Part shown: positions 25,538 to 33,060 of the stretch, piece by piece
Position numbering within the stretch: position 1 is the stretch's first letter
Layout: each line of letters starts with the position of its first letter
Source: Gallionella sp.
GTDB taxonomy: Bacteria; Pseudomonadota; Gammaproteobacteria; Burkholderiales; Gallionellaceae
Assembly: GCA_023229845.1 (NCBI GenBank)
Contig: JALNYK010000003.1
Coordinates: 1-64,000 of the forward strand
Length of the DNA: 64,000 nt
Direction: 5' to 3'
Position numbers and translations under genes: made by a program
Notes under the pieces: model-generated
What the model was told of the DNA's origin: nothing
The model's input: only the letters and a program-made list of their open reading frames with translations
Database searches by the model: none

Positions 25538-26281
25538 TTATGCCGAGGCCAGCAGATTCTGCAATTTCATCAGCCGGATTTCCTCGATGATCTGGAACAA
25601 GTCATCCGTCTCGAACGGCTTGTACAGACAGGTATTGACGCCGATCTTGCACGCCCGCTCTATGGACTCCCCCATTTCATTTTTGTAGCCGGTCACCAGC
25701 ACCACCGGCTTGCCGGGATACTTTGCCCGGATATCCGTCATCACATCCACGCCGTTCACCGCGCCCAGCTTGAGGTCGAGCACCACGACCAGCTTGTAGT
25801 TCTTTTCCAGGTCCCCCAACACGTTCCGCGGCTCGCTCTCGGTCTGGACCTGATAGCCGCGCAGCGTCAGGATGTCCTTCAGCGTCTTGCTGAATGCCGG
25901 GTCGTCGTCCACCACCAGGATGCTTTCTTCCTTGCGCAGCAGCGCAAGGAAGGACAGCAACATCTGGATGTTGAGCGGCTTGCTCAGCACGGCATAGGCG
26001 CCGGCCTGCCTGGCCTCATCCATCATCTCGTTGGTCGCATAGGCGCTGACCAGCACCACCGGCAGCGCGGGGGTAATTTGCTTCATCAGCATCAGCGCCT
26101 CGATGCCGCTGATGCCGGGCATCTTGATGTCCATCAGCACGCAATCCGGCTGCTCGGTCCTGACCTTCTCCACGCCCTCCTCGCCCGAGTAGGCCACGAC
26201 AGGCTCATGCCCCTGGATTTTCAGGATGTCGCGAGTCGTCTTCACGATACGGCGATCGTCGTCCACTACCAGAATCTTCAT
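25538..26281 (-). CDS. Double-receiver (REC-REC) response regulator, second type
   Basis: A 247-residue protein built from two compact receivers: REC1 1-115 (Asp51 in VLMDIKMPGISG, Lys101 in LSKPL) and REC2 120-240 (VVDDDPAF, Asp169 in VVVLDLKLGAVNG, Lys in YKPF). It lacks the Lys-Pro-Trp motif of the other two double-REC proteins and is shorter, so it forms a separate lineage. The second receiver has LGAVNG in place of the usual MPxxxG loop. ATG 26281 follows GGGAGCTGGCA. It is 14 bases upstream of the REC-PAS kinase gene. Confidence 0.87.
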   Translation of the reverse strand: MKILVVDDDRRIVKTTRDILKIQGHEPVVAYSGEEGVEKVRTEQPDCVLMDIKMPGISGIEALMLMKQITPALPVVLVSAYATNEMMDEARQAGAYAVLSKPLNIQMLLSFLALLRKEESILVVDDDPAFSKTLKDILTLRGYQVQTESEPRNVLGDLEKNYKLVVVLDLKLGAVNGVDVMTDIRAKYPGKPVVLVTGYKNEMGESIERACKIGVNTCLYKPFETDDLFQIIEEIRLMKLQNLLASA

Positions 26282-26357
26282 TGCCAGCTCCCGTTATTCT
26301 TGTTGGTAAAAGGGCAAATCGTCCTGCATACACTTGCTGCTCGTTACATACCGGGCT

Positions 26358-26382
26358 GTAGGTCGGGCTTCAGCCCGACATC
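26358..26382. repeat. REP unit at the 3' end of the transposase gene
   Basis: GTAGGTCGGGCTTCAGCCCG, then ACATC. The core CGGGC-TTCA-GCCCG is a perfect hairpin. It overlaps the last bases of the transposase gene, whose TGA stop is partly formed by the repeat end. Confidence 0.88.
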
Positions 26383-26839
26383 AAAAAATCTCCCGCCCCG
26401 ACAACGCATCATCCAGCCAAACCGCATCCCATAACGAATAATCACCAATCCGTTCAACCAGATGCGCCCGTAATGGATTGGCCACAATATACCGCGCCAT
26501 TTTGCACAAATCTTCATCTTGCCGCACAGCATGGTCGAAGTAGTTCGCCTGCCAAACTGCTTGTCCAATGGCGTGGGCAGATCGTCCTTTTAACAGCTGC
26601 ACGGCCTCGGATAACTTGCCCTCATGCAACAGCATCAACCAATGCAAATGATCCGGCATGACTACGTAACAAAGCGTCTCCACCCTGCCCTCGGCTTGCA
26701 ACGCCATCAACTGCCGCACCACCTTGCGCCCTTTGTCTAGCGATGAAAAATGCGCAGTCCGGTTCTGCGTTACCGTCGTAATGTGGTACACCAAACCCGA
26801 TTGTGAAAAACGACCTTTGCGCAAATCGCTATAAGTCAT
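26381..26839 (-). CDS. REP-associated tyrosine transposase (RAYT, Y1_Tnp family)
   Basis: A 152-residue single-strand transposase of the IS200-like Y1 family. It begins MTYSDLRKGRFSQSGLVYHITT and has the metal-binding HUH motif as MPDHLHWLMLL (His-Leu-His), with the catalytic Tyr probably in CKMARYIVANPLRAHLV. RAYTs process REP palindromes rather than moving a classical IS. GGAGG lies at the right distance from the ATG at 26839. REP palindromes flank the gene on both sides, one overlapping its stop. It sits inside the signalling cluster, between a kinase gene and a double-REC gene, and probably arrived separately. Confidence 0.9.
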   Translation of the reverse strand: MTYSDLRKGRFSQSGLVYHITTVTQNRTAHFSSLDKGRKVVRQLMALQAEGRVETLCYVVMPDHLHWLMLLHEGKLSEAVQLLKGRSAHAIGQAVWQANYFDHAVRQDEDLCKMARYIVANPLRAHLVERIGDYSLWDAVWLDDALSGREIF

Positions 26840-26862
26840 TATTGCCTCCGTCCAGCAATCCC

Positions 26863-26929
26863 GTCGGGTTGAAACCCGACCTACCCTTTCCCGCTGCTGT
26901 CGACGTAGGTCGGGCTTCAGCCCGACATC
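26863..26929. repeat. Pair of inverted REP units upstream of the RAYT gene
   Basis: Unit 1 (26863-26884) contains GTCGGGTTGAAACCCGAC followed by CTAC; unit 2 (26905-26929) is GTAGGTCGGGCTTCAGCCCG then ACATC, in the opposite orientation, 20 bases apart. The stems are CGGGT-TTCA-ACCCG and CGGGC-TTCA-GCCCG, so the variable base pair is compensated. This two-unit form resembles a BIME. Confidence 0.88.
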
Positions 26930-26961
26930 CCGCGAATCCTGTCGTCGGCGCGGCAATCCTG

Positions 26962-28221
26962 TCACCTCGCCGCCGGCAGCGTGACGGTAAACACGCTGCC
27001 CCTGCCCGGCACGCTTTCCGCCTGCACGCTGCCGCCGTTGGCCTGCGCCAGGTTCTTCACCACCACCAGCCCCAGCCCGACGCGGCGCGTCTTGGTGGTG
27101 AACAGCGGCTGGAACAATTGGGCCTGCTGTTCCGGTGTCATACCGACGCCGCTGTCGCGCACGCTGACGGCAACGCTTCCGTCCTCATTTCCAACCGCGG
27201 CGATTTCCAGCGTGCCGTCTTCCGGCATCGCCTCCACTGCGTTGGAGATGAGATTCCACAACATCTGGTGCAGATGCATCGGATCGACGCGGACAAAGAG
27301 CGGCGTTTGCGGGATGTCCAGTTTGACAGTGACGGAAGGCGGAATAACGCATTTGCGCAGGGTCTGCCCGATCGCGCCCGCCACGTCGACCGCTTCCGGG
27401 TGCGGCGGCTTGGTGCGCACCGCATCCAGCAGGTCGGACACGATGCGCTCGGCATCCGCTATCTCGTCCTTGATGATGCCCAGATATTCCCTCGTGGTTT
27501 CGTCCGCATCGACCAGCACGGTCTGCAGGTAATACACCGCGTTGTTCATCACCCCCAGCGGATTGCGCAGTTCGTGCCCCACGGTGTCGGCCACCTGCCC
27601 CAGCAACACCAGCTTCTCCTTGCGCACCAGCTCTTCCTGCGCCTCCAGCAATTGCCGGGTTTTCTCCTTGAGCTCCTCGTTCTGGAGCCTGAGCGATTTC
27701 TCCGCCTGGCCTAGCGCCCGAACCCGCCAGCTCAGCGGGCGGAACAGGAACAGGTAAAGAATGGGCAAGAGCAGCACCGTCAGCAAGATGCCGTCCATGA
27801 AGTTTTCCACCATAGGCGGCATCGGCGGCATCAGCCCGAACAGGAACATGATGGCGATCTCGGCGACGAAGATCGAAATCGCCACGATGAGAAACAGCCG
27901 GGCTGGCGAGTGCGGCATGGCGCGATCCGCCATTTCCGCCGTCGCCCGATCCTCGGCCTGCTGCAGCGCGGCCTTGTGCAGCCTCATGGGCCGGAGCAGA
28001 AACAGGTAAAGAACGGGGAAAAGCAGAGCGGTCAGCAATACGCCATCCACGATGTTTTTCACCGCCGGCGCCATCGGCGGCAGCAACCCGAACAGGAACA
28101 TGATGGCGATCTCGGTAGTCATGATCGAAACCGCCACGATGAAAAACAGCCGGGCCGGCGAGCGCGGGGCGGGGCTTTGAGGTTCGGGTTGCGCCTGTGT
28201 TCTGGAAGAGTTGTCGGGCAT
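26962..28221 (-). CDS. Membrane histidine kinase with duplicated two-helix sensor
   Basis: A 419-residue kinase. Residues 22-92 and 104-172 are two copies of one module, each with two membrane helices around a short proline-rich loop (EIAIMFLFGLLPPMAPAV and EIAIMFLFGLMPPMPPMV) and ending in FLLRPM / FLFRPL. A coiled coil leads to a HisKA-like domain with His about 218 in TVGHELRNPLGVM and an HATPase domain (NLISNAVEAMPE, DSGVGMTPEQ, RRVGLGLVVV). No receiver is attached. The kinase belongs to the same class as the 28249 and 30161 products. It follows the 28249 gene by 27 bases. Signal unknown. Confidence 0.9.
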   Translation of the reverse strand: MPDNSSRTQAQPEPQSPAPRSPARLFFIVAVSIMTTEIAIMFLFGLLPPMAPAVKNIVDGVLLTALLFPVLYLFLLRPMRLHKAALQQAEDRATAEMADRAMPHSPARLFLIVAISIFVAEIAIMFLFGLMPPMPPMVENFMDGILLTVLLLPILYLFLFRPLSWRVRALGQAEKSLRLQNEELKEKTRQLLEAQEELVRKEKLVLLGQVADTVGHELRNPLGVMNNAVYYLQTVLVDADETTREYLGIIKDEIADAERIVSDLLDAVRTKPPHPEAVDVAGAIGQTLRKCVIPPSVTVKLDIPQTPLFVRVDPMHLHQMLWNLISNAVEAMPEDGTLEIAAVGNEDGSVAVSVRDSGVGMTPEQQAQLFQPLFTTKTRRVGLGLVVVKNLAQANGGSVQAESVPGRGSVFTVTLPAAR

Positions 28222-28248
28222 TGTTGTTCCTTTCCTCTTATCGCGTTT

Positions 28249-30123
28249 CTACCGCCGGACTGCCGCGGGCAGCGTGACAAAAAAAGCACTGCCCTTGCCG
28301 GCCTCGCTCTGCACTTCCACCCTGCCGCCATTGGCCTCGCTCAGGTTCTTCACCACCACCAGTCCCAGCCCGATGCCGCGCGCCTTGGTGGTGAACAGCG
28401 GCTGGAACAGCTTGCTCATCTGCTCAGGCGTCATGCCAATGCCGCTGTCGCGCACGCTGATGGTGACGGTTCCATCCGGCTTGTTCTCGATTGCGCGGAT
28501 TTCCAGCACACCGCCTTCCGGCATCGCTTCCACGCCGTTGCTGATGAGGTTGTTGAACAGTTGGTCCATCTGCATGGCGTCCACCCACAGGAGCGGAAGC
28601 ATTCCGGGTATTTCCAGCTGCACACTGACGGACGGAGGCATGGTGTGCTTGCGCGATATCCGCCCGATCAATTCGGCGACGCCCACGGCCTCGGGGTGCG
28701 GCGGCCTGGTGAACACCGCATCCATCAGGTCGGACGCCATGCGTTCGGACACCGCGATCTCGCTCTTGATGATGTCCAGATATTCCTTGACGCTGTCGTC
28801 CGCATCGGACAGCACGGTCTGCAGGAAGTACACCGCATTGCTCATCACCCCGAGCGGGTTGCGCAACTCGTGACCCACGTTGCCTGCCACTTGTCCGAGC
28901 AGCGCCAGCTTTTCGCTGCGCACCAACGCATCTTGCGCTTCGCGCAGGTTTTTCAGCATGATCATGACGCTCAGCGCATCCGCGACACGCTGCCCGATGT
29001 CATTGAAAATCAGCAGTTCGTCCTCGCCATAAGCGCGCGCCTGCGCGCAATGATGCAGCCCCATTACCCAGGGGCTGCCCACCCGCGGACGCAACGCCAT
29101 TTGCATCTGGGACTTTATCGAGAATTGCTCGGCCACCGCAGCGGGAATGCAACGGAATGTTGCGGGGCCATAGGGGAGAGGCTCTGCGGAGGCCAGCGTC
29201 TCGCGCATTATTTCGGCCACTTCCGGGGTCATCGGCATCGCCATGCCGCGCACAAAAGCTCCCGGCCACTCCGGACGCGCGCGCTCCATGGGCACAGACC
29301 AGGAAGGCGCATCGGGATCGCAGGGATACAAAAACCAGGCGCGATCGGCATCGAATACGGCCAGTATTTCGTCGAGCACCTTCTCCAGCAGTTCTTCAAT
29401 ACTCGCGCTATGCAGGCTTATCCGCGAGATGCGTTCCATGACGTCCAGATGACGGAGGCGGCGGGAGAGTTGCTGTTCCATCTGTTTGCGCTCGGTAATG
29501 TCGCGCACGGTGGCCTGCAAGAACACGCCCTCGTCCACCTCCATGCGGGTCAGCAGCACATCGGCGGCGAACGGCTGGCCGTCCAGCCGCTGGTGTTGCC
29601 ATTCGAGAAAGTGGGCGCCTTCGCGCATGGTGATCGCAATCATTTCCTGCGCCTTCTCGCTTGACAGGCGTCCGTCCGGCTGCCGCTCCGGCGAAACATC
29701 CAAAGGCCCGAGCGCGGTGAATTCGTCCACGCTCGCTGCGCCGAACAATTGCAGTGTCGCCCGGTTCGCTCCGGTGAACTTCCACGATGGCGGTGTCAGC
29801 AACATCAGGGCATCGCGCGAACTTTCGAACAACAGCTGATGTTTCAGTGCGATGGCCCGTAGTGCATTCTTCGCTTGCCGTTCGAGTTCGGCCTGCTGTT
29901 TCAGCGGCCGAAAAACCAGGAGATAAAGGGCGGGAGAAACTATCGCGGTGAGCGCGACGGGATCGAGGAACAAGAACAGTTTTTCTAGGAACGCATCTTT
30001 CGGGATGACGGCCTGGAAGCTGTTGATCAGCGCCATGATCAACAACTCGGACACCAGTACGATAAAACCCACCGCGACCACCACTCCCGCCGGGGTCTTC
30101 AAGAGCGCCGACCACTTATTCAT
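28249..30123 (-). CDS. Membrane histidine kinase, TM hairpin-PAS-GAF-kinase
   Basis: A 624-residue kinase. Two membrane helices (about 13-33 and 55-75, ending LLVFRPL) match one copy of the sensor module in the 26962 product. PAS follows at about 92-215 (ending TVRDITERKQ), a GAF-like domain at about 235-395 (ILAVFDADRAWFLYPCDP ... LHHCAQARAYGEDELLIFNDI), then the phospho-His near 418 in NVGHELRNPLGVM and the ATPase domain (NLISNGVEAMPEGG, DSGIGMTPEQ, RGIGLGLVVV). The GAF may bind a small ligand. It lies 37 bases downstream of the 30161 kinase gene. Confidence 0.9.
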   Translation of the reverse strand: MNKWSALLKTPAGVVVAVGFIVLVSELLIMALINSFQAVIPKDAFLEKLFLFLDPVALTAIVSPALYLLVFRPLKQQAELERQAKNALRAIALKHQLLFESSRDALMLLTPPSWKFTGANRATLQLFGAASVDEFTALGPLDVSPERQPDGRLSSEKAQEMIAITMREGAHFLEWQHQRLDGQPFAADVLLTRMEVDEGVFLQATVRDITERKQMEQQLSRRLRHLDVMERISRISLHSASIEELLEKVLDEILAVFDADRAWFLYPCDPDAPSWSVPMERARPEWPGAFVRGMAMPMTPEVAEIMRETLASAEPLPYGPATFRCIPAAVAEQFSIKSQMQMALRPRVGSPWVMGLHHCAQARAYGEDELLIFNDIGQRVADALSVMIMLKNLREAQDALVRSEKLALLGQVAGNVGHELRNPLGVMSNAVYFLQTVLSDADDSVKEYLDIIKSEIAVSERMASDLMDAVFTRPPHPEAVGVAELIGRISRKHTMPPSVSVQLEIPGMLPLLWVDAMQMDQLFNNLISNGVEAMPEGGVLEIRAIENKPDGTVTISVRDSGIGMTPEQMSKLFQPLFTTKARGIGLGLVVVKNLSEANGGRVEVQSEAGKGSAFFVTLPAAVRR

Positions 30124-30160
30124 ATCGCCCTCCGGATTCCGGGCGAAGTTGCTTTCCCGC

Positions 30161-32521
30161 TCATATCAAGCCCCCCGTTTCATCCGCTACCGGAAGGGTG
30201 ATGGCAAAGACCGTGCCTTTGCCCGCCTCGCTCTCCACGTTTACCGTGCCGCCATTGGCCTGCGTCAGGTTCTTCACCACCACCAGCCCCAGCCCGATGC
30301 CGCGCGCCTTGGTGGTAAACAGCGGCTGGAACAGATTGCCCATCTGCTCCGGCGTCATACCTATGCCGCTGTCCCTTACGCTGACGGTGAGGTTTCCTCC
30401 CGACTTGTTTTCAACCGCGCGAATCTCCAGCACACCTCCTTCCGGCATCGCCTCCACGCCGTTGCTGATGAGGTTGCGGAACACCTGATGGATTTGCTGC
30501 GGATCCACATGCATCGGCGACAGTGTTTCCGGGATGTCCAGCTTCACGGTGACGGACGCGGGGATGGAAAGTTTGCGCAGCGTCTGCTCGAGCAATTCAT
30601 GCACGCCGGTCGTCTCGGCGCGCGGCGGCTTGGTGCGCACCGAATCCAGCAGATCCGACACGATGCGCTCGGAACCGACGATCTCATCCTTGATAATTTT
30701 CAGGTAATCCTTGACGCTGTCATCCGCATCGGCCAACACCGTCTGCAGGAAATACACCGCGTTGCTCATCACCCCCAGCGGATTGCGCAGCTCGTGCCCC
30801 ACGCTGCCGGCGACCTGCCCCAGCACCGCCAGCTTCTCCTTGCGCACCAGTGCTTCTTGCGCCTCCAGCAATTGCCGGGTGCGTTCCTGCACCTTGATTT
30901 CCAGTTCTTCGTTCAACCTGTGGATTTTTTCCTCCACCTGCTTGCGTTCGGTCACGTCGCGGGCGATCCCCAACGCGCCGGTTGCCGCGCCGCGGCCTAG
31001 CGGCGTGATACTGAGGTCGGCATCGAAATATTCGCCGGACTTCCTGGCGATGCGCAGCCTGAAAGACAGCACGGATTGGCCAGCCAGCGTTTTGCGGAAG
31101 ATGTCGGTGGCGTAGGGCAAATCGTCGGGGTGGATGACGGGCGCGAACGGCTTGCCGATCCATTCCTCGACCCGCCAGCCGGTGACGCGCTCGAAGGACG
31201 GGCTGAGGGAACGGAACGTGCCGTCCGGTTCGAGCAGGTAGATGATGTCGTCGGCATATTCGAAGATGCCGCGATAGCGCGCCTCGCTTTCGCGCAACTG
31301 CGCTTCCGCGTTCTTGCGCTCTGAAATGTCGCGGAATACGACAACCGCTCCCGTAATGGCGCCGTTGTTCCGTATTGGCGTGCTGACATACTCGACAGGA
31401 AAACTGGTGCCGTCCTTCCGCCAGAACACTTCACTCTCGCTACGCCGCACCACGCCGTCCCGCATGGTGGCATAGATCAGGCATTCCTCCGCCGGATAAG
31501 GCGTGCCGTCCGCTTTTTCATAGTGCCAAAGACTATGGCTGTTGCGTCCGATCATCTCCTCCACCTCATAACCGAACATCCGCGCGGCGGACGGGTTGAC
31601 CAAAACGTGACTTCCGTTCGCGTCCATGGTGCATATCCCTTCGCCGGCCGACTCCAGAATCATCGCCAGGTCGCGCTTGAGCCGGTCCATGGCTTCTTCC
31701 GCAAGTTTGCGCACGCCCAGCTCCTGTTCCAGCAACCGGTTGGCTTCCTTCAAGGCCACCGTACGCTGGACCACCTCCTCCTCCAGATGTTCCCGGTGTT
31801 TTTCCAGCGCCTCGTCCCGCGTCTGGATTTGCGCCAGCATGTCGTTGAAAGCGCCGGCCAGCATGCCCACCTCGTCCTTGCCGTGAACCGGCACTCGCAC
31901 CGCATAATCCTGCTGGGCGGACACCCTGCGCATCACGCTGGACAAGGTCGTGATGGGATCGACAATGGTCTTTTGCAGCCGGGAAAACAGGAACAGGACT
32001 ACCGCAAAGACCCCTGCCGCGGCGATAAAGGTGAGCAGGGTGTGGCGCTTGATGTCGGCATAAAGCCCGCGCAGGTCCGACTCCAGATAAACGGTTCCCC
32101 AGACCTCACCCTTGAGTACGACCGGTTTCGACACGACCAGTTGGCCGAAATCGAGCAGGGAAGAATTCGACCCGAGGCGGGGGAAAGCGCTGTCCGGATG
32201 TCCCGGAACGCGATAGCGTACGAATACTTCGCCTTCCCTGTCGAAAAGCACCGCATCCACGATGTTCGGATTCCCTCTCAGCGTCTGCAGCACCTCCGTC
32301 GCCGCATCGTAGTCGCCGAAAATTATGGATGGCGCCGCATTCGCGCCTATCAAGGCGGCATAGATATTCATCTCCGACACCGTCTTGTCCCGCCAATTCA
32401 CCCAGTCCCGTGCGACCAGGATGATGCTGACGGAAAACAGCGCGAGCGCGGTGGTCAGCAGACCGATCAGCATCAGCTTGTGCCGGATAGGCGCATCGCG
32501 GAACGGGATAAACAACCTCAC
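30161..32521 (-). CDS. Histidine kinase with YfiN-like periplasmic CHASE8 domain, HAMP and two PAS domains
   Basis: A 786-residue kinase. TM1 about 16-38; a periplasmic segment about 40-155 that resembles the CHASE8 sensor of the diguanylate cyclase YfiN (NIYAALIGANAAPSIIFGDY, then LQTLRGNPNIVDAVLFDREG); TM2 about 160-182; HAMP about 185-240; PAS1 about 285-405; PAS2 about 410-530; phospho-His about 575 in SVGHELRNPLGVM; ATPase domain to 775. In YfiN the same periplasmic domain is the target of YfiR, and here a YfiR-like gene overlaps the start by 4 bases. So a YfiR-controlled kinase, in place of a cyclase, is likely. Confidence 0.9.
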   Translation of the reverse strand: MRLFIPFRDAPIRHKLMLIGLLTTALALFSVSIILVARDWVNWRDKTVSEMNIYAALIGANAAPSIIFGDYDAATEVLQTLRGNPNIVDAVLFDREGEVFVRYRVPGHPDSAFPRLGSNSSLLDFGQLVVSKPVVLKGEVWGTVYLESDLRGLYADIKRHTLLTFIAAAGVFAVVLFLFSRLQKTIVDPITTLSSVMRRVSAQQDYAVRVPVHGKDEVGMLAGAFNDMLAQIQTRDEALEKHREHLEEEVVQRTVALKEANRLLEQELGVRKLAEEAMDRLKRDLAMILESAGEGICTMDANGSHVLVNPSAARMFGYEVEEMIGRNSHSLWHYEKADGTPYPAEECLIYATMRDGVVRRSESEVFWRKDGTSFPVEYVSTPIRNNGAITGAVVVFRDISERKNAEAQLRESEARYRGIFEYADDIIYLLEPDGTFRSLSPSFERVTGWRVEEWIGKPFAPVIHPDDLPYATDIFRKTLAGQSVLSFRLRIARKSGEYFDADLSITPLGRGAATGALGIARDVTERKQVEEKIHRLNEELEIKVQERTRQLLEAQEALVRKEKLAVLGQVAGSVGHELRNPLGVMSNAVYFLQTVLADADDSVKDYLKIIKDEIVGSERIVSDLLDSVRTKPPRAETTGVHELLEQTLRKLSIPASVTVKLDIPETLSPMHVDPQQIHQVFRNLISNGVEAMPEGGVLEIRAVENKSGGNLTVSVRDSGIGMTPEQMGNLFQPLFTTKARGIGLGLVVVKNLTQANGGTVNVESEAGKGTVFAITLPVADETGGLI

Positions 32522-33057
32522 TTTTCCTCCTCCGATTCATGGACCACCCTGGCCAGGCTCAGCAAACGGGAACTGACCCTAAGCCCCGCCCGCCTCACGG
32601 CTTCCAAGTTGATCTCGAAGCGCACATTGCTCCCTTCCTGATAGAGGTTCACCATCACGCCCTGTTCGGCATAACCCTCCGTATCGCCCACCGTCAGCAC
32701 CGGGCTGTTCGCCACGCCTTCCAGAACTTGTCCGAACCGGCTACGCTCGGAAGTGGCGATAAACAACACGCGGCATTTTTTCAGACTGGCCCCGACGTCG
32801 ACCCGCACGATCTCCCAGCTCAGCTCGCCGATCCGCTTGCCCTGCAACGCATCGAGCGCGCCGCCGAACGGATCTTTCCCCGCGACGCACAGCCTGGCGC
32901 TGCCGGACACAGGGGATGCTGCGGGCCATTCGACGAATTTGGCGATGTTGTGGATGAACGCGGCCTTGACCTCGTATTCGGAGGGGGCAGCCCAAGCGCC
33001 GCCGCACGACAGCGCCGCGCACAACGCGACCGCGAGACGTTTCGATATGCCCACCAT
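32518..33057 (-). CDS. YfiR-like periplasmic protein (DUF4154)
   Basis: A 179-residue secreted protein. The signal peptide is about residues 1-23 (LAVALCAALSCGGAWA). The YfiR/DUF4154 domain begins SEYEVKAAFIHNIAKFVEWP, its hallmark, followed by LCVAGKDPFG, KKCRVLFIA, LTVGDTEGYAEQGVMVNL, RFEINLEAVRRAGLRVSSRLLSLARVV. Cys57 and Cys95 fit the first disulfide of Pseudomonas YfiR; the second pair is missing. YfiR represses YfiN in the periplasm in response to redox or envelope stress. Here the gene lies between a TonB receptor (3-base gap) and a CHASE8 kinase (4-base overlap). Confidence 0.9.
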   Translation of the reverse strand: MVGISKRLAVALCAALSCGGAWAAPSEYEVKAAFIHNIAKFVEWPAASPVSGSARLCVAGKDPFGGALDALQGKRIGELSWEIVRVDVGASLKKCRVLFIATSERSRFGQVLEGVANSPVLTVGDTEGYAEQGVMVNLYQEGSNVRFEINLEAVRRAGLRVSSRLLSLARVVHESEEEK

Positions 33058-33060
33058 CGC

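Noticed and set aside
23931..25688. A 585-codon plus-strand frame
   Set aside because: Antisense to the REC-PAS kinase; no domain recognised.
26381..26839. A complete insertion sequence
   Set aside because: No IS200/IS605-type second gene or IS ends; the HUH protein with flanking REP palindromes fits a RAYT.
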